Made by a program: the position numbers and the translations under genes. From assembly GCF_001429045.1 (NCBI RefSeq), contig NZ_LMHY01000025.1, positions 130,040-194,039 of the forward strand: a DNA stretch of 64,000 bases, given 5' to 3'. Positions 56,420 through 64,000 of this stretch are shown one piece after another; position 1 is the stretch's first letter; each line of letters starts with the position of its first letter. The notes beneath the pieces were generated by a model, which was given only the letters and a program-made list of their open reading frames with translations, did not search any database and was not told the origin of the DNA. The DNA is from Pseudomonas sp. Root71 (GTDB taxonomy: Bacteria; Pseudomonadota; Gammaproteobacteria; Pseudomonadales; Pseudomonadaceae).

Positions 56420-57739
56420 ATGGATAACTCCAACGCCCTGCCCCTTGGGTCGGCTGCCACGCCGGCTAAAGAAAGAACCACCGCCAGTCGCATCAAATCG
56501 ATTTTCAGCGGTTCTGTCGGCAACATGGTCGAGTGGTACGACTGGTACGTCTACGCCGCCTTCTCCCTGTACTTCGCCAAGACCTTCTTCCCCAAAGGCG
56601 ACACCACCGCACAACTGCTCAACACCGCCGCGATCTTCGCCGTGGGCTTCCTGATGCGTCCGATCGGTGGCTGGCTGATGGGTCTGTATGCCGACAAGGT
56701 CGGGCGCAAAAAGGCCCTGATGGCCTCGGTGTACCTGATGTGCTTCGGCTCGCTGCTGATCGCCCTGAGCCCGAGTTATGAAGTCATCGGCATCGGCGCA
56801 CCGATCCTGCTGGTGTTCGCGCGCTTGCTGCAAGGCCTGTCGGTGGGTGGCGAATACGGCACCTCCGCCACTTACCTCAGCGAGATGGCAACCAAGGAGC
56901 GTCGCGGTTTCTACTCCAGCTTCCAGTACGTGACCCTGATCTCCGGCCAGCTCATCGCTTTGGCGGTGCTGATTGTCCTGCAGAACTTCCTGACCACCGA
57001 GGAGCTCTACGCCTGGGGCTGGCGCATCCCGTTCGCCATCGGCGCGCTGTGTGCCGTGGTTGCGCTGTACCTGCGTCGCGGCATGGAAGAGACCGAGTCC
57101 TTCACCAAGAAAGAAAAAGCCAAGGAAAGCGCGATGCGCACCTTGATGCGCCACCCGAAGGAACTGATGACCGTGGTTGGCCTGACCATGGGCGGTACGC
57201 TGGCGTTCTACACCTACACCACCTACATGCAGAAATACCTGGTGAATACCGTCGGCATGAGCATTTCCGACTCCACCACCATTTCCGCCGCCACGCTGTT
57301 CCTGTTCATGTGCCTGCAACCGATCATCGGCGGGCTGTCGGATAAAATCGGTCGCCGGCCGATCCTGATTGCCTTCGGCATTCTGGGCACGCTGTTCACC
57401 GTACCGATCCTGACCACCCTGCACACCATTACGACCTGGTGGGGCGCGTTCTTCCTGATCATGGCGGCGCTGATCATCGTCAGCGGCTACACCTCGATCA
57501 ACGCGGTGGTGAAAGCCGAACTGTTCCCAACCGAAATCCGCGCCCTGGGCGTCGGCCTGCCGTACGCACTGACCGTCTCGATTTTCGGCGGCACCGCTGA
57601 ATACATCGCGCTGTGGTTCAAGAGCATCGGCATGGAGACGGGTTACTACTGGTACGTTACCGCGTGCATTGCCGTGTCGTTGTTGGTGTACGTCACCATG
57701 AAAGACACCCGCAAGCATTCGCGGATCGTCACTGACTGA
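56420..57739 (+). CDS. kgtP: KgtP-family 2-oxoglutarate:proton symporter (MHS/MFS)
   Basis: A 439-residue 12-helix transporter of the metabolite:H+ symporter family. Signatures: SGSVGNMVEWYDWYVYAAFSLYFA, FLMRPIGGWLMGLYADKVGRKKAL, ARLLQGLSVGGEYGTSATYL and QPIIGGLSDKIGRRPIL. It closely resembles E. coli KgtP by eye. Start 56420 (MDNSNALPLG) has AAGGA 7 nt upstream and is preferred to 56405. Placed after the two-component genes with its own sigma-54 promoter, so it is probably induced by external 2-oxoglutarate. Confidence 0.92.
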   Translation: MDNSNALPLGSAATPAKERTTASRIKSIFSGSVGNMVEWYDWYVYAAFSLYFAKTFFPKGDTTAQLLNTAAIFAVGFLMRPIGGWLMGLYADKVGRKKALMASVYLMCFGSLLIALSPSYEVIGIGAPILLVFARLLQGLSVGGEYGTSATYLSEMATKERRGFYSSFQYVTLISGQLIALAVLIVLQNFLTTEELYAWGWRIPFAIGALCAVVALYLRRGMEETESFTKKEKAKESAMRTLMRHPKELMTVVGLTMGGTLAFYTYTTYMQKYLVNTVGMSISDSTTISAATLFLFMCLQPIIGGLSDKIGRRPILIAFGILGTLFTVPILTTLHTITTWWGAFFLIMAALIIVSGYTSINAVVKAELFPTEIRALGVGLPYALTVSIFGGTAEYIALWFKSIGMETGYYWYVTACIAVSLLVYVTMKDTRKHSRIVTD

Positions 57740-57770
57740 CAGATAGATCGAAGCTGGCAGTACTGGCCTC

Positions 57771-57854
57771 TTCGCGAGCAAGCCCGCTCCCACATTCGAC
57801 CGCGTTCCTTCTGGAACAACCCGGTTAAATGTGGGAGCGGGCTTGCTCGCGAAT
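57771..57854. repeat. Family B paired palindrome
   Basis: TTCGCGAGCAAGCCCGCTCC and inverted mate around about 40 nt, just after the kgtP stop. Confidence 0.9.
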
Positions 57855-58172
57855 GGAGCCGACTCGACATCAAGTCAGTTCGGCCGGAGCCCGGATTGGC
57901 GTTGCGGCAGTGAAAATGGGTAAGGGCTTCATGAAAAACCTGTCACCCAGGTAAAAGAGCCGATTAATCACGCGTTAATGCTCGCCGCCCAACCTTTAAC
58001 GGCCTGATCGATTCATTGCGATGTGCTCACTCAGTCCTTGAAAGCGAAAAAGCCTGACGACCTTAACATCCAATTAATCGATCAGTAGCAGGATTTAATT
58101 GCGAAATTTAATCGATTTATCTGGCGTCTTGGCTTTTTTCCACTAAACGCCAACGAGACGGGAGTCACCACC
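57855..58172. other. Intergenic region upstream of the repeat protein
   Basis: About 320 nt, A/T-rich toward its right end, with TTAATCGAT occurring twice near 58073 and 58108. Probably holds the promoter of the small exported protein. No RNA gene recognised. Confidence 0.4.
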
Positions 58173-58406
58173 ATGAAAACCAAACTGATCCTTGCCCTGG
58201 CCCTTTCCGTACTGGCCGCCAACACGTTCGCCGCCGATGGCTACGACAAAACCGGCTCGGCCTCTTTCGGCTCCGATGCCAGCGCTGCCATCGAACGCAG
58301 CCACTCGGGCACCTATGCCTCGGACGGCTTCGATAAAACCGGCACCGCGGACGCTGTCGCTGCCGACGGTTTCGACAAAACCGGTAGCGCTGAAGCTATC
58401 GGCTGA
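58173..58406 (+). CDS. Small exported DG(Y/F)DKTG-repeat protein
   Basis: A 77-residue protein with GGGAG 8 nt upstream. Signal peptide MKTKLILALALSVLAANTFA; the mature part is about 57 residues with three copies of DG(Y/F)DKTG(S/T)A at residues 22, 51 and 65. The rest is Ala, Ser and Gly rich; there are no Cys residues. It has its own terminator. No family with a known function is recognised; predicted to be periplasmic or secreted. Confidence 0.82.
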   Translation: MKTKLILALALSVLAANTFAADGYDKTGSASFGSDASAAIERSHSGTYASDGFDKTGTADAVAADGFDKTGSAEAIG

Positions 58407-58425
58407 TCGTGGAGGGAAGCTCACG

Positions 58426-58456
58426 GCCCGGCTTCGGCCGGGCTTGGTCGTTTTTG
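58426..58456 (+). terminator. Terminator after the repeat protein
   Basis: GCCCGGC, tetraloop TTCG, GCCGGGC, then TTGGTCGTTTTT, starting about 20 nt after the stop. Confidence 0.8.
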
Positions 58457-58486
58457 GGGGCCACAAAGTCTGGTAATCACATAAAA

Positions 58487-58580
58487 CCTGTGGGAGCGAG
58501 CTTGCTCGCGATGACTGACATTCAGTCGACATCCATGCTGAATGTCAGTCCGCAATCGCGAGCAAGCTCGCTCCCACAGG
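58487..58580. repeat. Family B pair forming an extended nested hairpin
   Basis: CCTGTGGGAGCGAGCTTGCT and its inverted mate enclose a second perfect inverted repeat, GACTGACATTCAG (58513-58525) and CTGAATGTCAGTC. The whole can fold into one stem interrupted by short mismatches. Confidence 0.9.
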
Positions 58581-58655
58581 GTTGCGCATGACTGGAAATC
58601 AGCGTCTGGCCCTAGCACTATGGTCGATCTTCAAATGCTGCCTTCTGGAAATCCC

Positions 58656-59285
58656 ATGCCCGACGACATCCACTTCTACGAACCCGCCAACGGCCACGGC
58701 CTGCCCCACGATCCGTTCAACGCCATCGTCGGCCCGCGCCCCATCGGCTGGATCTCTTCACAGGACGCCGAGGGCCGCTTGAACCTGGCGCCCTACAGCT
58801 TCTTCAACGCCTTCAACTACATCCCGCCGATCATTGGTTTTTCCAGCGTCGGGCGCAAAGACAGCCTGAACAACATCGAACAGACCGGCGAGTTCGCCTG
58901 GAACCTGGCCACCCGGCCGCTGGCCGAGCAGATGAACCAGAGCTGCGCCATGGTCGGGCCTGAGGTCAACGAATTCGAACTGGCCGGGCTGACGACCGCT
59001 GCCTCGAAGGTCATTCAGGTGCCGCGGGTGGCAGAGAGCCCGGTGTCCTTCGAGTGCAAGGTCACGCAGATCATCCAGTTGCAACGGGCGGACGGCAACG
59101 TGGTGCCGAGCTGGCTGATCCTCGGCGAAGTGGTCGCCGTGCATATCGCCAAATGGCTGTTGAAGGATGGGGTATACGACACCGCCGCGGCAGAACCGAT
59201 TCTGCGCGGCGGCGGGCCGGCGGATTATTTCCAGCTGGGGCCTGAGGCGTTGTTCAAGATGTACCGCCCGGGGGCGGTGAAGTGA
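58656..59285 (+). CDS. Flavin reductase-like FMN-binding protein
   Basis: A 209-residue protein of the DIM6/NTAB flavin reductase family. The FMN-binding segment is VGPRPIGWISSQDAEGRLNLAPYSFFN, followed by PIIGFSSVGRKDSLNNIEQTGEFAWNL. The start at 58656 (MPDDIHFYEPANG) has GGAA just upstream; the frame opens in the repeat at 58542. It is convergent with and directly abuts the next gene. Substrate unknown; there is no adjacent oxygenase to supply. Confidence 0.88.
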   Translation: MPDDIHFYEPANGHGLPHDPFNAIVGPRPIGWISSQDAEGRLNLAPYSFFNAFNYIPPIIGFSSVGRKDSLNNIEQTGEFAWNLATRPLAEQMNQSCAMVGPEVNEFELAGLTTAASKVIQVPRVAESPVSFECKVTQIIQLQRADGNVVPSWLILGEVVAVHIAKWLLKDGVYDTAAAEPILRGGGPADYFQLGPEALFKMYRPGAVK

Positions 59286-59516
59286 TCACCAGAGCAGGTC
59301 GGCGTCTTCTTTGACGTCCTTGAGGTGGGTCAGCTCTTTGGCCGCTGCCAGGTCGGCGTCATGGGCGGTCTTGAAGATCTGCCCTTCCAGCACTTTGTGA
59401 AAACGCGGGGCGCCGGCACCACCCAGCGCTTTGACGGCGATAGCGGCGTGGTAACCACCCTCGCCCGGTACTACAGCGGAAACAGCTTCGAAGTGATCAA
59501 AGGCTTTACGTGCCAT
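59286..59516 (-). CDS. Small conserved hypothetical protein
   Basis: A 76-residue protein starting MARKAFDHFEAVSAVVPGEGG at 59516. Contains YHAAIAVKALGGAGAPRFHKVLEGQIFKTAHDADLAAAKEL split into short helical stretches, with an acidic C-terminus (KDVKEDADLLW). No domain recognised. Its stop directly abuts that of the flavin reductase gene. Confidence 0.7.
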   Translation of the reverse strand: MARKAFDHFEAVSAVVPGEGGYHAAIAVKALGGAGAPRFHKVLEGQIFKTAHDADLAAAKELTHLKDVKEDADLLW

Positions 59517-59557
59517 GTCGCGCATCCTGGCTGATTGAGAATGCCGTCATTAAACCC

Positions 59558-59911
59558 TCAACCGGCCAGTTTGTGTACCGCCACTTCGGACTGTCCCAGA
59601 GCCTGCGCCGCCGAGACATCCTTGAAGGTGTGGAAGTCCAGGCTGTTGACCACCAGCTCCTGCACCAACTCGGCAAAAATCTCCATCGCCGGCGTGTTGA
59701 AGTACGCGGTCATAGCCTGTTGATTGCTCCAGAAACCGGACACCAGCCACAACTGCGGATCGCATTGCGAATGCTGCAAGGAAAAGCTCAGGCAGCCTGG
59801 CGCTGCACGGGACGGTTCGATCAGGGCGCTGAGGCGCACACCGAGTTCCGCCGAACGCCCGGCGCGCGCTCGAACGAAGGCCATATGACTGACGGGGATT
59901 TGCGTGGACAT
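59558..59911 (-). CDS. Antibiotic biosynthesis monooxygenase (ABM) domain protein
   Basis: A 117-residue ferredoxin-like-fold protein, start MSTQIPVSHMAFVRARAG at 59911 with GGGAGGG 6 nt upstream. LSALIEPSRAAPGCLSFSLQHSQCDPQLWLVSGFW (residues about 28-62) and the helix AMTAYFNTPAMEIFAELV are typical ABM. Family members are cofactorless oxygenases or unrelated small-molecule binders; no substrate can be inferred. Divergent from the AraC regulator across a family A repeat. Confidence 0.85.
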   Translation of the reverse strand: MSTQIPVSHMAFVRARAGRSAELGVRLSALIEPSRAAPGCLSFSLQHSQCDPQLWLVSGFWSNQQAMTAYFNTPAMEIFAELVQELVVNSLDFHTFKDVSAAQALGQSEVAVHKLAG

Positions 59912-60097
59912 GTTCAACCCTCCCGGGGAGTCGCGTGGCAGCCAGGGGACGGGCTGCGACAGGATCAAAGGTTAAGGGTCGCGACGCCTTTCTCGTTAGT
60001 CGATTCCTGCCGGTGCGTTGCACAATCCTGCGAAACTGCATGACAAGCCTGTAACAAGCTGTAAAACACTGTCACGATTTTGCCATACGAGCTTTGT

Positions 60098-60174
60098 GTA
60101 GGAGCTGCCGAAGGCTGCGATCTTTTGACTTTCACTTTCAAAATCAAAAGATCGCAGCCTTCGGCAGCTCCTAC
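60098..60174. repeat. Family A paired palindrome
   Basis: GTAGGAGCTGCCGAAGGCTG and inverted mate around about 26 nt. It lies in the divergent region between the ABM and AraC genes. Confidence 0.92.
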
Positions 60175-60342
60175 GGGGTTATCGGCGTTAGTTCAAGCGC
60201 GCCTGTGCGTTGGCCGTGCTTGGGTACGAAACCAACCCCAGGCAGAATCAGGCAAGCATCCGGCAGGATGTGTCTACCGCTGCCGCTTGCACAAACTTAT
60301 GCTCTGCACCACTCCCTCCATGCCTTGCCGAGGATGCCTCGC

Positions 60343-61272
60343 ATGTCGTCGCTCGATCACTTTCAAGCCCCGCTGGACACCGACATGGAAAAGCAGCGCG
60401 CGGAACTGGCGGCCATCATCCGCCGCAACACCGCCGAAGATGGCAGTTATGCCACGGCCATTGGCTCGCTGTTCATGTCCCGCCACAGCCAGTCCCACGA
60501 GTTCGCCCCGGTTCTGGCGCAACCGGCGCTGTGCATCATGGCCCAGGGGCGCAAGGAAGTTCAGTTGGCCAACGAGTACTTCAACTATGACCCATTGAAC
60601 TACCTGGTGGTCTCGGTCTCGATGCCGCTCAGTGGACGGGTGGTGGATGTCTCGCCTGAGGAACCGATCCTGGCCCTGCGCCTGGACATCGACCCGACGG
60701 AAATCACCGCACTGATCGCCGACGCCGGCCCCCTCGGCGTGCCCACCCGGCCGGCCGGGCGCGGGCTGTATGTCGAAAAACTCGACACCGCGATGCTTGA
60801 TGCGGTGCTGCGTCTGGCACGGTTGCTGGACACGCCGAAAGACATCGCCATGCTGGCGCCGCTGATTCGCCGGGAGATCCTCTATCGACTGTTACGCAGC
60901 AAACAGGGACATAGGCTGTACGAAATCGCCATCGCCAACAGTCAGAGCCATCGCATCAGCCAGGCGATCAAATGGCTCAACGGCAATTTCGAACAGCCGT
61001 TGCGCATTGATGATCTGGCCAAGGAAGTGAACCTGAGCGTGTCGACGCTGCATCATCGTTTCAAGGCGATGACGGCGATGAGCCCGTTGCAGTATCAGAA
61101 GCAGCTGCGCCTGCAGGAAGCACGGCGGCTGATGCTGGCCGAAGGGCTGGAGGCTTCGGCGGCAGGGTATCGGGTCGGGTATGAAAGCCCTTCGCAGTTC
61201 AGCCGGGAGTACAGCCGATTGTTCGGGGCTCCGCCGTTAAGGGATCTGGCGCGGTTGCGGTTATCGGTTTGA
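60343..61272 (+). CDS. AraC family transcriptional regulator (AraC_N type)
   Basis: A 309-residue regulator. The N-terminal AraC_N domain (about 25-185; PALCIMAQGRKEVQLANEYFNYD, LVVSVSMPLSGRVVD) binds an unknown effector. The C-terminal double HTH has RIDDLAKEVNLSVSTLHHRFKAMT and the AraC signature AAGYRVGYESPSQFSREYSRLFG split over residues 270-292. The start at 60343 (MSSLDHFQAPL) has GAGG 9 nt upstream; 60334 is an alternative. Target genes unknown. Confidence 0.9.
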   Translation: MSSLDHFQAPLDTDMEKQRAELAAIIRRNTAEDGSYATAIGSLFMSRHSQSHEFAPVLAQPALCIMAQGRKEVQLANEYFNYDPLNYLVVSVSMPLSGRVVDVSPEEPILALRLDIDPTEITALIADAGPLGVPTRPAGRGLYVEKLDTAMLDAVLRLARLLDTPKDIAMLAPLIRREILYRLLRSKQGHRLYEIAIANSQSHRISQAIKWLNGNFEQPLRIDDLAKEVNLSVSTLHHRFKAMTAMSPLQYQKQLRLQEARRLMLAEGLEASAAGYRVGYESPSQFSREYSRLFGAPPLRDLARLRLSV

Positions 61273-61296
61273 GCTTGTTTCTTTGCAAGCAGTGCC

Positions 61297-61401
61297 GGCC
61301 TCATCGCGAGCAAGCTCGCTCCCACATTGGATCTCCTGCGAACACAATACTTGTGAACACTTCAGATCTACTGTGGGAGCGAGCTTGCTCGCGATGAGGC
61401 C
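61297..61401. repeat. Family B paired palindrome
   Basis: GGCCTCATCGCGAGCAAGCT and inverted mate ending CTCGCGATGAGGCC around about 55 nt, between the convergent AraC and ABC transporter genes. Confidence 0.92.
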
Positions 61402-61425
61402 AGCACAAACAGCATCAAATCCGGA

Positions 61426-62481
61426 TCAAGCCCCAAGTACCCGGCAAGCCTCCACCGGCAAGGTCACCGACACCGGATGCCCAACGCTCAAGCCAAAGCC
61501 CTGGCACGGCGTGCTCAGCGCGGTAAAGGACACCCCTGAACACTCCACCGTGGTCTCGATAGTCGCGCCGATATCGCGCACGAAGGTCACTTTGCCCAGC
61601 AGGCGGTTGCCCGCCGTCGCTTGTGGCGCTGACAGTTGCAAGTCTTCCGGGCGAATCAGCATCTTCACCTTTTCACCGACCACGATGCTGCTGCAGATCG
61701 GTACTTGCAGCGCATCGCCGCCCGGCAGGCTGACCTTGCCGTTACCCAGCGCCGTGGCCGGGAAAATGTTGCCCGAGCCGATGAAGTCCGCGACGAACTC
61801 GTTGGCCGGGTGCCGGTAGATCTCGATCGGCGTACCCACCTGCTGCACCTTGTGTTCACCCAATACGACCACGATATCGGCCATGGTCATGGCTTCACGC
61901 TGGTCGTGGGTCACCATGATGGTGGTGATGTTCAGGCGTTGTTGCAGTTGACGGATTTCCACCTGCATCGACTCGCGCAGCTTGGCGTCCAGCGCTGACA
62001 GCGGTTCGTCGAGCAGGAGAATTTTCGGGTGTGAGGCAATCGCCCGGGCAATCGCCACGCGCTGGCGTTGGCCGCCGGACAGCTTGGCCACCGGGCGATT
62101 GATCATCTGCTGCAGCTGGATCAGTTCCAGCAATTCCACCACCCGCGCCTGTTGGTCAGCCTTGCTGACTCCACGCAATTTCAGCGGATAGGCGATGTTC
62201 TCCCCGACTGTCATGTGCGGGAACAGCGCCAGGGACTGGAACACCATGCCGAAGTTGCGCAGGTGCGCCGGGGTGTTGCCGATGTCTTCGCCATCCAGGC
62301 GGATCTCGCCGCCGGTCAGGGTTTCAAGGCCGGCGATCATGCGCAGCAAGGTGGTTTTGCCACAACCCGAAGGGCCGAGGAAACACACCAGTTTGCCCTC
62401 GGGCAAATGCAGGTTCACATCCGTTACCGCGCAGGCCGAGCCGTAATGTTTCTCGACGTTTTCCAGAATCAGACCAGACAT
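61426..62481 (-). CDS. PotA-like ABC transporter ATP-binding protein
   Basis: A 351-residue ATPase of a spermidine/putrescine-type importer. Walker A LGPSGCGKTTLLRMI, Q-loop VFQSLALFPHMTV, signature LSGGQRQRVAIARAI, Walker B ILLLDEPLSALD, H-loop VTHDQREAM; a C-terminal TOBE domain from about 280. The start at 62481 (MSGLILENVEKHYG) has GAGG 8 nt upstream. Last gene of the operon in this window. The substrate may be a polyamine or a small organic acid. Confidence 0.9.
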   Translation of the reverse strand: MSGLILENVEKHYGSACAVTDVNLHLPEGKLVCFLGPSGCGKTTLLRMIAGLETLTGGEIRLDGEDIGNTPAHLRNFGMVFQSLALFPHMTVGENIAYPLKLRGVSKADQQARVVELLELIQLQQMINRPVAKLSGGQRQRVAIARAIASHPKILLLDEPLSALDAKLRESMQVEIRQLQQRLNITTIMVTHDQREAMTMADIVVVLGEHKVQQVGTPIEIYRHPANEFVADFIGSGNIFPATALGNGKVSLPGGDALQVPICSSIVVGEKVKMLIRPEDLQLSAPQATAGNRLLGKVTFVRDIGATIETTVECSGVSFTALSTPCQGFGLSVGHPVSVTLPVEACRVLGA

Positions 62482-62499
62482 GTGAATCACCTCAAGAAA

Positions 62500-63345
62500 T
62501 CAGAACGAAACGCCACCTTCACCAACCAGCTTCTCCAGCGCCCAGATCAGGACGAAGTCGATCAGCACGATCAGCACGGCAAACGAAAATACGGTTGGGT
62601 CGAGCGAAGACACGGTGCGGCTGTACATCCAGATCGGCACGGTCATGACGTCGATGGTGTAGAGGAAGTAGGTCACGGTGAATTCGTTGAACGAGACGAT
62701 GAACGCCAGCAGCATGCCCGCCAGGATCCCCGACTTCATCAACGGCACCACCACATCGACAATCGCCCGCAGCGGTGAAGCGCCGAGCATTTGCGCGGCC
62801 TCTTCGACTTCGCTGCCGATGGAAAGCATCGCCGCCGTGCAGTTCTTCACCACGAACGGCAACGCGAGGATCACGTGGGCAATCACCAGGCGCGAGGTGG
62901 TCATGTGGAACGGCAGGCTGTCGAACACCAGCAGCAACGCCAGGCCCAACACCACCATCGGGAACACCAGCGGCAACGACATCAGTTGCAGCGCCACGGC
63001 CTTGCCACGGAACTCGCAACGGGTCAGCGCGTAGGCCGCCGGCACCGCGATGATCGTGGCGAAAATCATGGTCAGGCACGACACCAGCAGGCTGGTGGAC
63101 ATGGCCTGGCCGAGGCTCAGGACGTCACTGGCGTCCGGCGACACGAAGGTGTGCCAGGCGGCCTTGTACCATTGCAGGCTGTAGCTGCTCGGCGGGAAAT
63201 CGAGGTTCGACGCACCGCTGAACGACATCACGATCATGGTCAGAATCGGCAACACCGCCAACAGCAGGATGAAGCCCGAGAGGATGCCGGCAAACTTGCC
63301 GGTATCACCCGGCAACAACTGGCGCTTCTTGATCAGGGTACTCAT
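62500..63345 (-). CDS. PotC-like ABC transporter permease
   Basis: A 281-residue inner-membrane permease with six helices. The binding-protein-dependent loop, contacting the ATPase, is EVEEAAQMLGASPLRAIVDVVVPLMKSGILAG. N-terminal helix FAGILSGFILLLAVLPILTMIVM. It overlaps the upstream permease gene by 4 nt (ATGA at 63342-63345), indicating coupled translation. Confidence 0.9.
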   Translation of the reverse strand: MSTLIKKRQLLPGDTGKFAGILSGFILLLAVLPILTMIVMSFSGASNLDFPPSSYSLQWYKAAWHTFVSPDASDVLSLGQAMSTSLLVSCLTMIFATIIAVPAAYALTRCEFRGKAVALQLMSLPLVFPMVVLGLALLLVFDSLPFHMTTSRLVIAHVILALPFVVKNCTAAMLSIGSEVEEAAQMLGASPLRAIVDVVVPLMKSGILAGMLLAFIVSFNEFTVTYFLYTIDVMTVPIWMYSRTVSSLDPTVFSFAVLIVLIDFVLIWALEKLVGEGGVSF

Positions 63346-64000
63346 TGCGAAGCCTCCAGCATGCGGCGACGGCGGCCAGTGATGTATTCGGACAGGGTCA
63401 TGATCGCGAGGGTGGTGACGATCAGCACCACACCGGCAGCGGATGCGGCGGGCCAGTTCATCAGCGGGGCGATCTGGTCATGCACCATCACCGCCAGCAT
63501 CGGCACGCGCCGGCCGCCGAGCAGCAAGGGCACCACGAAACTGCTGGCGTTGTAGGCGAACACCAGGGTCGCGCCGGTAATGATCCCCGGCAGGCTCATC
63601 GGCAACACCACTTGGCGGAACACTTGGAAGCGACTGGCGCCAAGGGTGGCGGCAGCTTCTTCGTAACTGCGGGCGACGCCGCGCATGGCGCTGGCAATCG
63701 GCAACACGGCCAGCGGGAAGGCGGTTTGCACCAGGCCCATCAACACGCCGTTCTGGTTGTACAACAGCATGATCGGGCGCTTGATCAGGCCCAGGCCCAT
63801 CAGTGCCTGGTTGAGCATGCCGCCAGGGCCGAGGATCACCAGCCAGCCGTAGCTTTGCAGCAACAGGTTGACCAGCAAGGGCAGCAACACCGCCGCCAGG
63901 AAGATCCGCCGCACGAACGGTGAGGTCAGGCGCGACATGGTGTAGGCCACCGGGATCGCCAGGATCACTGCGATCACCGCGCTGATCAGCGCCAGGCGCA
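63342..64000 (-). CDS. PotB-like ABC transporter permease (partial)
   Basis: The C-terminal part (about 219 residues) of the partner permease; the 5-prime end lies beyond the right edge. The EAA loop is SYEEAAATLGASRFQVFRQVVLPMSLPGIITG. The frame continues unbroken to the window edge, so the internal ATG near 63977 is not the true start. A substrate-binding protein gene is expected further right. Confidence 0.9.
   Translation of the reverse strand, partial: RLALISAVIAVILAIPVAYTMSRLTSPFVRRIFLAAVLLPLLVNLLLQSYGWLVILGPGGMLNQALMGLGLIKRPIMLLYNQNGVLMGLVQTAFPLAVLPIASAMRGVARSYEEAAATLGASRFQVFRQVVLPMSLPGIITGATLVFAYNASSFVVPLLLGGRRVPMLAVMVHDQIAPLMNWPAASAAGVVLIVTTLAIMTLSEYITGRRRRMLEASQ

Overview
The window looks like a stretch of Pseudomonas chromosome, most likely from the P. 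fluorescens group. The gene content fits (MvaT, an OprD porin, SadC-like diguanylate cyclase next to fumarase, the ruvCAB-ybgC-tolQ order). So do the high G+C coding sequence and the many paired palindromes of two interspersed families. No tRNA, rRNA, CRISPR array, phage or plasmid functions were seen.

Layout. 1-6.6 kb: a minus-strand housekeeping block (aspS, yebC/pmpR, ruvC, ruvA, ruvB, ybgC, tolQ). 6.7-11.2 kb: small regulators, a membrane-tethered cold-shock protein, slyX, a HIT protein and an OprD porin. 11.2-19.6 kb: mscS, yajQ, panE, an orphan histidine kinase, a cobalamin adenosyltransferase, a Nudix/ThiE-like fusion, a GST and argJ. 19.6-24.7 kb: secA, dciA (DUF721) and a HerA-like ATPase. 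24.9-30 kb: an amino-acid-type chemoreceptor and a three-gene overlapping cassette (GT4 glycosyltransferase, DUF2334 deacetylase, flippase-like membrane protein). 30-33.2 kb: purU, mvaT, sbcB.

33.4-44.2 kb holds the conserved RDD-SpoIIM-DUF4129-DUF4350-MoxR-DUF58 operon. Here it is split by about 4.15 kb of foreign DNA exactly at the expected DUF4350/MoxR start-stop overlap. The insert carries an intact GGDEF-EAL protein with PAS domain, a truncated isochorismatase, decayed IS256-type transposase sequence and a small element with inverted termini. Then follow a PilZ protein, a small lipoprotein, pykA, an enoyl-CoA hydratase, a 2Fe-2S reductase, a SadC-like diguanylate cyclase and fumarase.

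53-57.7 kb encodes a DctB/DctD (MifS/MifR)-type two-component system immediately upstream of a KgtP-family 2-oxoglutarate permease. Between them lie a near-consensus sigma-54 promoter and two tandem palindromes 32 bp apart, which look like the regulator's enhancer sites. 58-64 kb has a tiny exported repeat protein, a flavin reductase-like protein, an ABM monooxygenase, an AraC regulator and a spermidine/putrescine-type ABC importer running off the right edge.

The most interesting items are the interrupted MoxR operon with its c-di-GMP cargo, the readable enhancer/promoter architecture of kgtP, the GT4-deacetylase-flippase cassette, the DG(Y/F)DKTG repeat protein, and the ThiE-like domain that has lost catalytic residues.
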